64,000 nucleotides of DNA, from assembly GCA_007922305.1 (NCBI GenBank), contig ML677326.1, positions 57,158,785 through 57,222,784 of the forward strand. Direction: 5' to 3'. The notes below the pieces were generated by a model, which saw nothing but the letters and a program-made list of their open reading frames with translations, ran no database searches and was not told the origin of the DNA. The DNA comes from Dermatemys mawii (lineage: Eukaryota; Chordata; Testudines; Dermatemydidae). This document shows positions 1 through 12,728 of this stretch, one piece after another (position 1 is the first letter of the stretch; every line of letters begins with the position of its first letter). The translations under genes and the position numbers were made by a program.

Positions 1-614
1 ACCAAAGCAGAGTAAAATAATACAAATGAGTTCGTTGAATGTTCACTTGTGTGTGACTGCGTAGAGACAGAGTTTTGGCCTGCAAGTTTGTAATGGAATG
101 TTGCATGCACTTGAAGAAACACGCAGGGCTTTGACAAAGACCTGCTATAGCAAAGGTGAAGCATCATACTTGATTAAGGGGTAAGCCGGAAGATTATCAC
201 TATTTTGAGTAAGTTTGCTATTATCCATGTTAAGAGTATGTTGCAAAGAGAGACTAATTTGTTGTTGTCTGGCATGAGGTATCTGTCTCAGTCCTTCTGT
301 ATTTTCTTTGTAAAATCTGCACTTTCAGGCCCTAATCCAACAAAGCACTGAAGCATGTACTCAATTATAAGCACAATACTCCCACTGACTACTTATGTAC
401 TTACTGCTAAACACCTAGCGATGCTGTGCTGTATTATAGCCTAAATTTAAAATGTATGAGTTGGTGATTTTTCCTCTGTAGCTAGTATAAAAAGAGGTTT
501 GTGCCAACTAATGCTATGTTAAGGATGGGTTGACTGTACATGTTACTTATTCTTAAAAACCATGTTTTGAAGGGGCTGTCTTCCCCAGCTAGTGATATAT
601 TGGTCTCTTTATTC
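1..614. other. Left-edge PALLD intron or flank
   Basis: Unique-looking AT-rich DNA. About 330-420 resembles an old dispersed repeat of amniotes (consensus-like words such as CCTAATCCAACAAAGC). No exon with palladin Ig2 coding was found on either strand. Confidence 0.5.
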
Positions 615-1379
615 CAGTGGTTTTCAAACTTCTTGTATTGGTGACCCCTTTCCCACAGCAAGCCTCTGAGTGTGACCCCTCCCCACAAAAATTAAAAACA
701 CATTTTAAACAACATTTAAAATCTTATTGTTTAAAATGATTTTACCTTTCCTCACCATTTTAAAATTAAGACTAAAACACTATTTTTGAATTATTGTTAT
801 AATCAGAAAAGTTTTTTTTAGATAGTTATGTTTAATACTGGGGGCAGTGGCACAAAGCAATGTTGTCAATATCACTCTTCATACCTGACCTAGCACTCCA
901 TTGCCACCCTTACTTCTGTGCTGCTGCTGGCCACAGCTGGGCAGCCAGAGAGCCACCCTTAAGAGCTGGAAAACTACTCTTACTTCTGTGTAATGGTTGA
1001 CCTTTGCACTGGGAGGGGTAGGTATGGGGAAGTGAAGGCAAATGTTGGGGTGGTTATAGTCCTCAAGTCCTCCTCTAGTACCACTCCTGCCTGTGTGTCT
1101 CACTGTTAAATTAAAAATTACGTTTTTTTTTGGCCCATCTCAGTGCTCTGATTGGTCTCCAGTTTAATGCAGCTCTTCAGCCGCTGAACAAGCAAGTCCT
1201 TTAATGTTGTCTCAGGTTCAGTCCTGGCCAGCCTTAGGGAAAACGGTGCCCTGGATGAACTTCTATTTTGGCACCCTTCTTTGGAGGTGCATGGGCTTAG
1301 ACTGTCAGCCCCACCATACGTGGGGCTAGAGCTGACAGGCAGATCCACGCCTCACAACCCCCTAGTTTGAGAACCCTTG
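615..1379. mobile_element. Nonautonomous hAT element, 765 bp
   Basis: The ends are inverted repeats: CAGTGGTTTTCAAACTT on the left and AGTTTGAGAACCCTTG on the right. Flanks are 8-bp near-identical duplications, CTTTATTC at 607-614 and GTTTATTC at 1380-1387, the hAT signature. Short open stretches inside show no transposase motif. Confidence 0.85.
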
Positions 1380-1387
1380 GTTTATTC

Positions 1388-3099
1388 CATCAGTGTATGT
1401 TGTGAACTTTCAGGAGTAATTTAAGGTGAATTTGAGGTTAAATATTTGATTTATCTGTAAATAATTGCAGTTTCCATAACCCTTAATAGACTTTTTACCA
1501 ATACTTCCTCACTGACAAATAAGTTTGCGCCTTTACTTTTTAAAAGATCCTCAGGATAAGGATGGATGATATGTCTGAAATGTTGGATTAACTACATTAT
1601 TCATGAATGACTTTATTGTTAAAATAACTTCAAAACCATTAGATTTTTTATTATCCAGGACGCAATCATGGGAATGGGTTTTTCTTATTAACATGTGTTG
1701 CCAAATGTTTTGTTTTTAATTTTTGTAGCCATGGCCAAGTACAACAGCGATAGGTATGCTACAAACACATAAAAATGCACATATAATTCTTTAAAACTTT
1801 TCAACAGAGCAGAAAAACAGGAAATTCACTATAACAGTGTAAAGCTGTTTTTCTTAAGTGGCCATTAGTACCTACAATGAAAAGGACCCATAAAAAACTA
1901 TATAAAGTATATGTTTTAATATGATAAAGGACTCATATATTATTAGAGACTGGAAAGTAAAATGTAGAATGTATAATGATAGAGAAAACAGACCTTTGTA
2001 AAAATTGGTGTGGAGTAGACAGGTTTGGATCCATCTAGTCGGTACAGATATGAAGTAGGGCTTTGGACCTAGAAAACCAAAAATGACAGTCATTTGAAGT
2101 GCTAAATGTATTATTATTGAAAAGTTTGAATATGTTCTGATGCTATGATTAATATAGATCCAATGCAAATCCAACTACATAATCCTGCAAAGGAGTTTTA
2201 ATTATAGTACAATCATTATGCAACTTTACTATTTCATATATATGTAGTTCTGCAATCAAAATGCAAGATTTTAAAGGTTTCAATGCTTCACACGAGAGTT
2301 GTGTTCCCAGTTGTCATTACCTTAATGAGTTGTGTGTGTTTGGTATCTGATCATCTTTAAAATATCTCCCCAAAATGAAGCACTTCTGCCTCTCCTATTA
2401 TTACATACCATATAACAATATAGTATGTTATTAAAAAAAATAATCTAAGGATTAGGAGGGCTTGAACCAATTCTTGAACAAAAGGAGAGGAAGAAGAGTT
2501 AATTTCAATTAAGTTAATATTGAGAGAAAATGTGATTGTCTAGAGACCAACATAGATACTTTATAACTTACAATCGCTTTAGGCAAACTTATTTCCAATA
2601 GCTGATGTAAAAAACAGCAAAGTATAACTGAAACCAAAACCCTTTAAGTTAACCACAGAAAATAAAAATTAGAGAGTCATTTTGTGCTAAAAGTATGTAA
2701 TTAAACATCATATGGATAGGGAATTCTGAGTAATATAAAAAGAATACACATAAGAATGATCATAAATCATATTAATGTACCATACTGTGTAGTGTTCAGT
2801 AAATTATCAAGTGCTCAGATATTATGGTTATGACTGTGGTGTTTAAAAACCTATAGAGCACCTATGTGCACATGCTCACATACAGTGAATGGGGGCAAAT
2901 AAAGTAAGTAACTTCAGAACATCTTTTTTTTGTAACTAAGTTAATCTTCAGATTGCAAATGGTAATTTAATGATTTCAAGTTAAATAATCTGAAGTATGA
3001 TCCTTCATCCCCCAAAATGGCAGTTTTGCCCCCCCCCAATATTTAATTTTGAGAGATATATTTAATATATTTGACTGACTTAACATGATGTCTGAGTAC
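1388..3099. other. PALLD intron, no recognised feature
   Basis: AT-rich intron downstream of the 3100-3205 exon on the minus strand. A C run at about 3031-3038 and scattered A/T runs are present. Nothing coding or clearly repeat-derived was recognised. Confidence 0.55.
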
Positions 3100-3205
3100 C
3101 TGCTGAATGGGCACAGATATAGGCTGAATTACAGCTGTGGTGACTCCAGACTTTGGAGTAGAAGATCCTATTGTTAAGGAAACAGAAGTGGTTTTCTTCT
3201 TGGCC
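3100..3205 (-). CDS. PALLD: Palladin coding exon: linker before Ig2
   Basis: This 106-bp exon encodes AKKKTTSVSLTIGSSTPK, then SGVTTAVIQPISVPIQQ, which closely matches the palladin linker between the first and second Ig domains. The acceptor is a T run ending in CAG, preceded by seven C. The exon starts in phase 2, its first G completing the Gln codon begun in the 6382-6448 exon. It ends in phase 0 after CAG CAG, with donor GTACTC, which departs from the GTAAGT consensus. The next exon, expected to begin with Val-His and lead into Ig2, was not found in 1-3099 and should lie outside the window. Confidence 0.92.
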
Positions 3206-3344
3206 CTGAAAAAAAAAGGGGGGGATTTTTTTTTCAGATCATATAACAGTTATTAAATGTGTTACTTTGGAACCAACAAACTCAAAATTCTTACAGGATT
3301 TGAGGTAAACCAAAGGGGATGACATTATTTTATTTGCAGTGTTG

Positions 3345-3600
3345 TTATAGCTGCATTGGTCCCAGGATATTAGACAGACAAGGTGAGTGAGGCAATATCT
3401 TATTGAACTAACTTCTGTTGGTGAAAAAGACAAGTTTTCTTACCTTGCACACAGCTCTTTCTTTGGGTTGTCTGAGTACCTGCTGTAAGGTACCGAGTAC
3501 CTTCAGAAAGATCTCTGTGTAAGCTGGAAAGCATGTTTCTTTCACCAACAGAAGTTGGTCCAATAAAATATTACCTGAACCAATTTGTCTTCCTACTATG
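3345..3600. repeat. Foldback repeat, possibly a Penelope-like tail
   Basis: The left arm (about 3381-3460) and right arm (about 3505-3580) are diverged inverted copies of each other. Both contain ACTTCTGTTGGTGAA or its complement, next to CAATAAAATATTACCT-like sequence. The outer left part reads TTGGTCCCAGGATATTAGA, a phrase common in turtle repeats. Longer relatives that I recall seem to carry a GIY-YIG-like reading frame, which would suggest a Penelope-like retroelement; that assignment is inference. Confidence 0.6.
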
Positions 3601-4529
3601 TTTTGTTGTCTATCCCTCTCTTACCTCTCTGTGTATCTATGCAATTTATAAACTCATGCTGATCACACTGCCAAATTAAAATAAAAAAATCCATTTCCAT
3701 CTTAGTCCATGCTTTATACCTTCTAAAATATTAACTTTGGGCAAAGACAAAGAATATCAGCCCAAAGGGTGAATATGTTGGAAGATCTGAATCCAATCCT
3801 TTCATCAGTCCTTTTCAGTTATGGAAGTATGTAAATTGTAAAAACAAAACATTTTATTTAAAAACACAAACTTGACAACCACTCAAGTGCTCTGAGGGTT
3901 AGTGCTTTTGCTTTGGTTTAGGGGATAGATTCTAGAAAATTATAAAAATCAATCATGAAAGAAACCAATAAAATAAAATTCTGAACATCCAGGATAGGAG
4001 AAAATGTTGAACATAAACAATTTAAGGCTTCTTGCATTCTAAAATACTTCACAAATTTTAACATTTAATCTGGAAAACAAGTTTTTGACATTGCAAAGAA
4101 ACAGTTATCACAATATAAACAGATATATTACTGCTTGTTTAAATTTCAGAGAAAACTCTCATTACTAGGTCTACTCTTCTACTCTCCTTCTGGGGACATC
4201 CAAAAACTTAGAAACTAAGGAAGATATGGGATACAGGTGAGAAAGCAACATTTGTTTTAGGCAAAATTTCACAAAGTTTTAAAAATTGTTCATTTTGCTT
4301 TTTAACTTTCAAAAATTTACCTTTCCAAATTTCAGATACATCAAAATTCAATCTATTTTTTTTGTGGGAACATTGGTATATATACACACCATTACATGAA
4401 TGTCTCCTCCACACCAAAATGTTTATTCAAATTCAGTATTGCTAAAGTATTTCCAAAATGTAAATTTGGCTCGACTAAAGTACTGGGAAATTTAGCCCTT
4501 TGTCACAGAGATGTATGCATTATATATAC
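3601..4529. other. PALLD intron, AT-rich, nothing recognised
   Basis: Intron between the 3100-3205 and 6382-6448 exons. No coding or transposon end was seen up to the foldback element. Confidence 0.5.
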
Positions 4530-5960
4530 TAAGGCTGTCAAGCCATTAAAAAAATTAATGGTAATTAATTGCACAATTGATCACACTGTTAAACAATAGA
4601 ATACCATTTATTTATTTATTATTTATTTTGGTTGTTTTCTAAATTTTCAAATATATTGATTTCAATTACAACACAGAAGACAAAGAACAGAGTGCTCACT
4701 TTATATTTATTTTTATTAGAAATATTTGCACTGTAAAAACCAAAAGAAATAGTATTTTTCAATTCTCCTAATACAAGTAGTGTAATGCAATCTCTTTATC
4801 ATGAAAGCTAAACTTACAAATTTAGAATTATGCACCAAAAAACCTGCATTCAAAAATAAAACTGTGTAAAATTTTAGAGCCTGCAAGTCCACTCAGTCCT
4901 ACTTCTTGTTCAGCCAATCCCTCAGAGAAACAACTTTGTTTACGTTTTCAGGAGATAATGCTGCCCACTTCTTGTTTACAATGTCACCTGAAAGTGAGAA
5001 CGTGTGTTCTCATGGCATTGTTGCAGCTGGAGTCACAAGATATTTACGTGCCAGATGAGCTAAAAATTCAAATGTCCCTTCATGCTTCAACCACTACTGA
5101 AGGGGACATGCATCCATGCTGACGATGGGTTCTGCTTGATAACAATCCAACGCAGACCGATGCATGTTCATTTTCATCATCTGAGTGAGATGCCACCAGC
5201 AAAAGGTTGATTTTCTTTTTTGGTGGTTTGGGCTCTGTAGTTTCTGCATCAGAGTGTTGCTCTTTCAGGACTTCTAAAAGCATGTTCCATACCACCACAC
5301 CTTGTCCCTCTCAGATTTTGGAAGGCACTTCAGATGCTTAAACCATGTGTCGAGTGCTGTAGCTATATTTAGAAATCTCACATTGGTACCTTCTTTGTGT
5401 TTTGTCAAATATGCTGACAAATATGCTGAAGAAGCAAGGGGCATACGAACGTTTAGCATATCTGGCACGTAAATACCTTGCAATGCTGGCTACAAAAGTT
5501 CCATGCAAATGCTTGTTCTCACTCTCTGACGACATTTTAAATAAGAAGTGGGCAGCATTATCTCCCATAAATGTAAAAAAAATTGTCTTTATGACTGGCT
5601 GAACACAAGTAGGTCTGAATGCCCTTGTAGGCTCTGAAGATTTATATTGTTTTGTTTTTGAGTGCAATTATGTAACAAAAAATCTACATTTGTAAATTGC
5701 ACTTTCATGATAGAGATTGCACTACAGTACTTGTATGAGATGAATTGAAAAATACTATTTCTTTTGTTTAAAAGTTTTACAGTGCAAATATTTTTAATAA
5801 AAACTATATTTACTTTGAAAATGTAGAAAAACAATCACAATATTTAATAAATTTCAATTGGTATTTTACTGTTTAACAGTGCAATTAAAACTGTGATTAA
5901 TTACAATTAATTTTTTAAAGTTAATCACGTGAGTTAACTGTGATTAAATCGACAGCCCTA
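4530..5960. mobile_element. Foldback hAT element with ~0.5-kb inverted arms
   Basis: Termini are TAAGGCTGTC and GACAGCCCTA. They are flanked by a perfect 8-bp duplication, ATATATAC, at 4522-4529 and 5961-5968, which places it in the hAT class. The first ~540 bp and last ~520 bp are diverged inverted copies of each other, including GATAATGCTGCCCACTTCTT at about 4954 and its complement near 5545-5564. The ~380-bp centre is unique. Minus-strand open stretches run through both arms, but I see no intact transposase. A terminal fragment of the same family lies near 24360-24457. Confidence 0.85.
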
Positions 5961-5968
5961 ATATATAC

Positions 5969-6381
5969 AGATAGTATATATTTCCAACCCATATTAAACT
6001 TTCTTTCACAAGTTAAATTGACTTTATTCTTTAAGAAATTCCCTTCACTAGATGTTCTGAGTAGAACCAAGCTGATCTTGCTATAGCTATTTTCTGCATG
6101 CATTATAAATCAACATGTTTTCTTTAAAACAGATGTCCATTAGTCTAAAGTTGTTTTTTGCTTTGTAAGCTCTGAGCCTACAATAAAATCTGCATGTAGC
6201 AAGTCCCAGGATCAAGGTCCATTATTGTACTTTAACATAACTTGATCATTGATTAACATCAGTTAGCCTCTTCTTCTGGAGGAACATCAGCAAGGCCAGA
6301 TGTAGCAGAACAGTTTTGCTACCATTCTTATACAGTTACATAGAAAATTTGTATATCATTGGTGTTATTGAGCATACTTAC
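5969..6381. other. PALLD intron, nothing recognised
   Basis: Short intron stretch between the foldback hAT and the donor of the 6382-6448 exon. No repeat or coding signal was recognised. Confidence 0.5.
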
Positions 6382-6448
6382 TGTGGCATAGCTCCAGATC
6401 TTGACTTGAAAACTAAACTTTCACTCTCAGAATCTGTTGAGCTGACAC
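6382..6448 (-). CDS. PALLD: Palladin coding exon: Ser-rich linker after Ig1
   Basis: This 67-bp exon is too short to stand out as an open reading frame. It is preceded by a C-rich tract ending in CTCAG and followed by the donor CACA|GTAAGT. Joined to the 12729-12907 exon it completes the Gly codon and reads VSSTDSESESLVFKSRSG then AMP, followed by a split Gln. This corresponds to the acidic, serine-rich linker of palladin between Ig1 and Ig2. Phases are 1 in and 2 out, fitting both neighbours. The intron to the upstream exon is 6,280 bp and the one to the downstream exon is 3,176 bp. The linker is expected to be disordered and a phosphorylation target; that is family knowledge and is not shown here. 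Confidence 0.92.
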
Positions 6449-7539
6449 CTGAGGGGGGGAAAAGGGTATATTCAGTGCTGCTATACACTCTCCAATCTCC
6501 ACTATGCTTAATTTAAAAAGTAAATACTATACTTCTTTAGTATTATTCTGAAAGCATTACACTGAATTGACTTACAGGATGTAGTATAAGTGAAATCATT
6601 TCAATGCAGAGCTAAAAATTCTTTTTTTGAAAAATAATGTAGCTTTTCTTTTTGCCTGATATGTCTTTATGATCTTTAAACAGTTTGGGAGTCATAACTG
6701 TGCTGATATATATTATTAGACATTAATTGCTAATTTAATTACAAATTGTTTTTCCTCTGTTTTTAACTCCTTCACATTAAGGCAAATTAAGCAAAAAACC
6801 TCTGGTTACCTACTTGCACATTATTTTTCCTTAAAATGAGTTAATGGGCCATATTCATTCCAACCCAGTTTAAAATTATGGAAGTCTTTGGAGCAGTGGC
6901 AACATGTGGGAGGAGGGACATGTGGGTCACATGTTTCCCCGCCCCCATTTGCTGCATGTCTAATCCTAAGCATGCTCATGTGGACTGAGAATGCTCAGTA
7001 ACACCTCTGAAGCTAGCTGCCTTCACTCTGTCCCTCCCCCTGACTATCAGCAGGTCTGAGTCATCTCTGCTTTAGAGATATACCTACAATGAATTTGGTA
7101 CAGTCAGATTAATTGTTTAAGGGGATGCATTTTTAAAATCCATTCCAGGAATGGGGATTTAAGAAATTTAAGAAACTGAAGGAAACTGCTGCTGTATGCT
7201 ACTTAAAAAAATAATAGTATGCATGCTAGACAAGATTCCTGATGGAATCGCTTATTGTGCTGTTAACATATGTTAAAAAAAAAGTGATGTGTGTGACTTT
7301 TCAATGTCTTTGTGAGTCAAACAAATGCAGACTGAAATCTATAGGCCACTAACCAGAAGTTTTCCTAACAATTCATCTGGGATTTCCATTGTCCCCAGTT
7401 CATAGCAAGAATGATAGCAAATGATACGCTGCAGCTATTAAAGTTATATTAAATAAAACTGCCAGTAGAGAGGTGGAAATTTCATTCTACTTAATTTAAC
7501 AAAGAGAAGGTTAAGGGTGACGATCATAGTCTATAAGTA
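6449..7539. other. PALLD intron, mostly unassigned
   Basis: Upstream side of the 6382-6448 exon on the minus strand. A less AT-rich patch at about 6890-7070 has words such as CATGCTCATGTGG and may be an old repeat; the family was not identified. Confidence 0.45.
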
Positions 7540-7728
7540 CAGTGGGATCCCACAATACTGCGATGATTGGGATCCCCAAAAAATTGATCGCAATAATGGC
7601 AGGGTCGCGGTATTGCGGGGTTCCGCTGCATCAAAGCAGCGGCCACCGCCAACATCGGGAACCAGTCGTGCCCCGTGCTATAAACGGATTCATGCTATAG
7701 CGGGGCACGGTATTCCGGGGTCCCACTG
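7540..7728. mobile_element. Tigger-like Tc1/mariner MITE, 189 bp
   Basis: The element begins CAGTGGGATCCC and ends GGGGTCCCACTG and is flanked by TA on both sides (7538-7539 and 7729-7730). CpG-containing halves such as CGGTATTGCGGGG and CGGGGCACGGTATTCCGGGG are approximate inverted copies. This is the Tigger/pogo MITE pattern. Confidence 0.85.
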
Positions 7729-8299
7729 TATTTACATGGAGAACAAACATTTGATAGCAGGCTCTTCATTTAACAGACAAATGTGTAAAAAAAAAAATCC
7801 AATAGTTGGAAGTTGAAGCAAGACAAATTCGGACTGGAAATAAGGCACATCTTTTTTTTTAAACAATAAGGATAAATTACCTTATAGAACAATTTATAAA
7901 GTGTTGTGCTGAATTCTCCATCACTGACAATTTTTAAATCAAGACTGGATTTTTTAAAAATATTGTAGTTCAAAAGGAATTACTTTGGGAAAGTTCTTTG
8001 GCCTGTATTGCATGGGAGATCAGCCTCAATTATCGAAATGGTCTCTTTTGGCCTCGGATGCTATTAATAGCTATGAATAATTAGCATGGCTATACTTTTG
8101 ATAGATTAGAGAAAGAGGTGATAACGGAGCAAGATCTGGATATACATAGTCCTGGGTTTCATGAGAGGCTCCATTTGATCTCACAATGAAAGAAACTATA
8201 TTACCTAACATATACTGTGTTTTTTAAAATTAAAATGTCAGCATTCATTCAAGATTTCCAGTAAAGCATTTTGACAGTCTGTATCTTTACGTTCACCCT

Positions 8300-9329
8300 T
8301 TTAACAAGACTATGATAAATTTCATACAAAGTATGCCTTGAGAGTTATCATTTGAAAGCTCATAATTTTTGCCCTACTTATTGTCTTAGTAAAATGTGTG
8401 TGTCAACATTGTATGTAAAATTATAAAATTCTAGTTTAAAACATGTTCCAAGTCTGGGGAAACATCTTCAAACCACTTTCCCCAGAGAAAACAGGCTAGC
8501 TAACACCTCAGCTAGGTATCAACATAATGGACGACCACCTGGTTAAGCAGCTATTCTTTGGCAGTAAAAAGGGTGTATGAAGGAAATTTACATGGTGGCA
8601 AAGAAACAGACTCGCTGCTGCCTGAACACCAGCTGGAGATGATTTTCAAAGATGAGAAATGCTGTAAGAAAGAGCAGCAAACTCCTCAGATTCTCTCTCT
8701 CTCTCTCTCCTCATTGTATCAACACTTGAAAGACAAAGGAAACATCATTGAACTGTGGGAGGGATTCTACCTGAAAGAAATCCAGCCACACTGCTATAAA
8801 CATGTGGTGAGAGAAAGCTTTTGCTTTAAATTCCCTCCACTTCTTAAGTTAGGTATTAGTTTGTGTTTTACCTTTTATTTCTTTGTAACCAATTCTGACT
8901 TTTATTTCTCATCACTTGTAATTAGTTAAAATCTGCCTTTGTGTAATTAATAAAGTTGTTTTATCTAAACCAGTGTATCTGGGAACTTCATTTGTGATAA
9001 AAAGATTTGTGCACATCATTTTCTATAAATGAAATGACAGACTTTCTATGCACTTGTATTGTCCAGGAAGGTACTGGGCAATATGAGAGACACATTTCTG
9101 GGGACAAGTCTGGGGTAGGGAATTTGCTGGTGTCACTCTGTAACATGGCTGGCTATCTATTGCACTCATTCAGTATATCTGGGAGTCATTTATATGCTGG
9201 AAGCTGTGTGTGGGCAGACCAGGAGTGGCTGCTCTCACAGTGAAGGAGCTTTTAAAAGGCATCCCAGATTGGAGAATTGAGGGACACAGCTGTTTAACAG
9301 TCCAGAGGGTACCCTGGGTAATATCACAA
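8300..9329 (+). mobile_element. LTR-like block of an endogenous retroelement
   Basis: The sequence resembles a common turtle LTR family: GATAAATTTCATAC near 8315, then TCTGGGGAAA near 8454 and CTTTCCCCAGAGA near 8478, a T-rich tract, and a poly(A) signal AATAAA at about 8948 followed by TTGTTTTATC. It ends in ATATCACA at about 9329. The left end is uncertain and no target duplication was found. The open stretch 8558-8929 shows no recognised domain and is probably incidental. A CT microsatellite lies at about 8693-8710. Confidence 0.55.
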
Positions 9330-11734
9330 GCATGTTTAAATAAACTGGTCATAATGCCCAACACATTGCTATTGCATCAGGTTGATTTTTAAGCTTTCAT
9401 CTGTCTGTCAAGTAAGACTTTACACCAGTAAATATAAAAATATTTGTAGCAATGACACCATCCTTCTATATCCACATACTTATACTTCTTACAGAGTGGC
9501 AAAGAGGCTTATCCTTCTGCTGGTTTAAGTGAACAGGTGTGGCTCATACATTTATAGATAAACTTTAACCTTAACTATAACTCAGTATAGCATAACATTT
9601 GCATGCTAAACTGGCCACCCTCAGTTCAGTACCTCCTCAGTTCAGAGGCTATTTATATTCATCTACATGCATTATACTCATCACCAAACTACTGCTGATG
9701 ACCCTGCATAGCCTTCTGAGAAACAAAATGCTGTCTTTAATTCCCATTTACCCCCTTCATTAATGACTGCTTAAGATTCTGATTATTATATGCACAGATT
9801 TAAGTTCTTCATTTAATGGGAAATTTGAAAGAAAATTAATAAATATTTTGAAAAATGTCAGTATTGGGGTACAGATTTTGATATTTGCCATTTATAACAT
9901 ATAGAATTTGAAACAGGGCATTCTGTGTAACTGAAAGTTTTAATATAATTTATGTACCTGGAAACATCTTGAACATGGGAATAAAGCTTTTTCATGCTCT
10001 AACAAAAAAAAAAACCAAAAAAACCAACACCCAGCAACTGATGTTTCATAGAAAGTCATTTTATTTAGATCCAAATCTTTGATATACATGGTGGGGGAAA
10101 TGGGTGTGTGTGGATTTCTTCCTTAGAGATGTGTAAAAATGAGAAATTGTTATTTATTCCGCACCTAAACTCAAAAACGTGTGTTTGATATAATCATAAG
10201 CAACTAGTTATTAGTACATCACAAAGACTGACTTCTGGGGAATGAAAGAATCATGCAGATACCTAAATGTTCAGACTATATTCAATGCTGCTAGGCTATA
10301 AAAATTAGGAGGCAGGTGCATTGTAATAACTGGGCTTACAAATTTACTCTAATTGTGAGCTCAGCTGTGAAAAGTGAATAAAAGTTTATAAAATGTCACA
10401 ATAACCTAAAGCAATAAATTGATGGGAAAAGGCGCAAAACGGAAATGAAAGACTGAATTTGTACAAACGAAAAAGCCCACTGATATAAGTCAAGGAAGGA
10501 CTGTGTTAAGATTTTATGCCAAGTAAACTAGAAGAGTACAGGACCAGAAATTAATGAACAGAAAATCAGTGGGTCAGAAATTAGGGCTAATTGGACAACA
10601 AAATAGCGAGGGGATGAGCTATTCTCCCTGACCTCCCTTTGTGGTTCTTAAAAAGAAAAAACTTTGGGGAGAAGTTAGCAGAAGCAGCAGCTGACTGAGA
10701 ATTGTTGCAGTGAGCTTTATCATCATGGCTGCCACTCCCAAAATTGAGTCTACATGAAAGTTTTTTATGGGACCCATGAAGGAAAGAGAAAGTGGTCTTG
10801 GATGGTTAAGGCTTTAGAAAGAAGAGCGTCTGAGGAATGGATGTTAAAGGACATTAATGTATAACAGCATGCTAATGTAGCTCATTGCAGAATAACAGCT
10901 CTAGATCTAGCAGAGACTATACATTCATTGGGATGGAGATTTTCCTTTGTATTTAAGGTCTGAATATTGAAAATACAACACTTATAGAACGTTAAAATAA
11001 TAGTACTAATACTAAATTATGCCTCACTATTTAGTTGCTAATTACTAATGAAGAGTGGATTTTTTTGTTGGTCAAGAGCTGATTCTTCTAATATGTTGAT
11101 ATCAACACATCAGTTCCAAGTGTTTACTATATCCATCTATTTTTTAGATATTTAACTGTTAAATTTTATTTATTAACAGGCTTCATTTATGAACTGAAAC
11201 CCCCAAAAGAAATAAATTATTTCAAAAATGGTGGAAAAAATAATAGCTGCACAAAGAAAAAAATTAGAATTAACTCAACTATGTCTTTACATGTGTCATA
11301 ATTAAAAACACCTTTGAGTGTCTTTCCACAATAGTTTAACTTCAGTTGGTTAATAGAGTACTTGAACTATGAGCAGTCTTGAATTCAAAGAAAGATTAGA
11401 AGAATTGTTGGCATTTGGTTCTGAGCATGCCTGTATTTTAATCTCACTTAAAAGCTTTAGAGAAGAAAATATTTAAATCATGCAGGCCAGATTCTTAGTG
11501 TATTCATTAGGTGATAGATTTTTGTTTGTTTGATTTAGTACACTCAATTAGAAATTAAGGCTCAACTTTGCAAACCAGTGAGGCACTTTACATCTGTGAG
11601 TAGTCCCTCTGAGTTTATTCTGTTTGTAGGACTGGAGTCTAAGTTTGTATTGGTATGGTAATTTACAACTTTTTTTGCTTTCTGCATGTATAAATTCATC
11701 TTACTTCTGTTTGTTCCATTCTATGCATCCAAAA
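9330..11734. other. PALLD intron, unassigned
   Basis: AT-rich intron with an A-rich tract at about 10003-10024. The stretch 10650-10930 is less AT-rich and may be an old retroelement fragment, but no end or motif was found. Confidence 0.45.
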
Positions 11735-11852
11735 AAGTGGGTTATAGCCCACGAAAATTTATGCTGAAATGAAGTGTTTAGTCTCTAAGGTGCTACAAGT
11801 ATTCCTCATTTTCTTTACGGATACAGACTAACATGGCTGCTATTCTTAAATT
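11735..11852 (+). repeat. Dispersed turtle repeat tail
   Basis: It contains GTGGGTTATAGCCCACGAA, TTAGTCTCTAAGGTGCTAC and GGATACAGACTAACATGGC in this order, which I recognise as a very common dispersed repeat of turtles and crocodilians. A rearranged copy lies at 63133-63269 with a 13-bp target duplication, which argues that the family moves by retroposition. Confidence 0.65.
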
Positions 11853-12728
11853 TGTATTATGACACTACAAAAGATTACAGTGTCAAAATGGCTTTCATAC
11901 CAAAATAATCCTAAACAGATGATCACACCATTTGTTGCTTCTGTAGTGTGAGGTTCCTTTCATTCCTCCACACTCCAAGCACCTTATGTGGCACCTTCCC
12001 ATCCCCTTCTATTCTAGGGACTCCCAGGAAGTCCCATGGAATCTGTGTACACCCTTTCATTCCTCATATCCCCCCATAACAGATTTCTCCATTTCTCCCC
12101 ACATCCATTCCCTCCTTCCTCCCCACATCAGCATCTACCATCCAACCTCTCCTGATGCCAGCATCTGTGTGAGCCCCCATTCCACTCTTCCACCTATTAT
12201 ATTTATTTAATTTCTGTCTGGAAGATACTTCATTCAAGATGTCAGTGTTTTAAAACTGTACTAGGAGAATGGGCTGAGTTGAGCTGCCACAACTGGTATA
12301 CCAGAAGATGTTAATGGGTGTCATCAACTTGCTCTTTGATCTATAGACTAGTGATGCCCTTAGCTCTGCTAAACAGATGCCAGAGTGTCTGTGTCTCCCC
12401 CATTTCCTCTTTCAGTTTACCAATTTTTGCAAAATCAATATGGTTCTCCCCACTGATGTCTATAACATTCCCTGAATTTTTAGAAATGCTACCAAGTTGA
12501 GTATAAGCCCTTGTCTGACTCAGACGAAAATCTCGAAGCAACAAAATCATAAACAAAACATAATGTACAGTATCTAAAGTCAGCTCCATTTTCAAATGGG
12601 ATGTTGTCTCCTAGATGCCTAGATCCCTTTTGAAAATTAGTCTTAGGCTCAGATTTGTAAAGATATTTAAGTATTGCTGAGCTCAGTGTTGCAATGCCTA
12701 AGTATTTTCATTTTACCCTTTTTCTTAC
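11853..12728. other. PALLD intron next to the Ig1 exon
   Basis: Includes a pyrimidine-rich, low-complexity patch at about 11950-12200 (CCTTCC/CCCCAC words). Open stretches there appear incidental. Confidence 0.45.

Noticed and set aside
8558..8929. 123-codon plus-strand open frame
   Set aside because: It lies in an LTR-like block and crosses a CT microsatellite and T-rich tract. No recognised motif.
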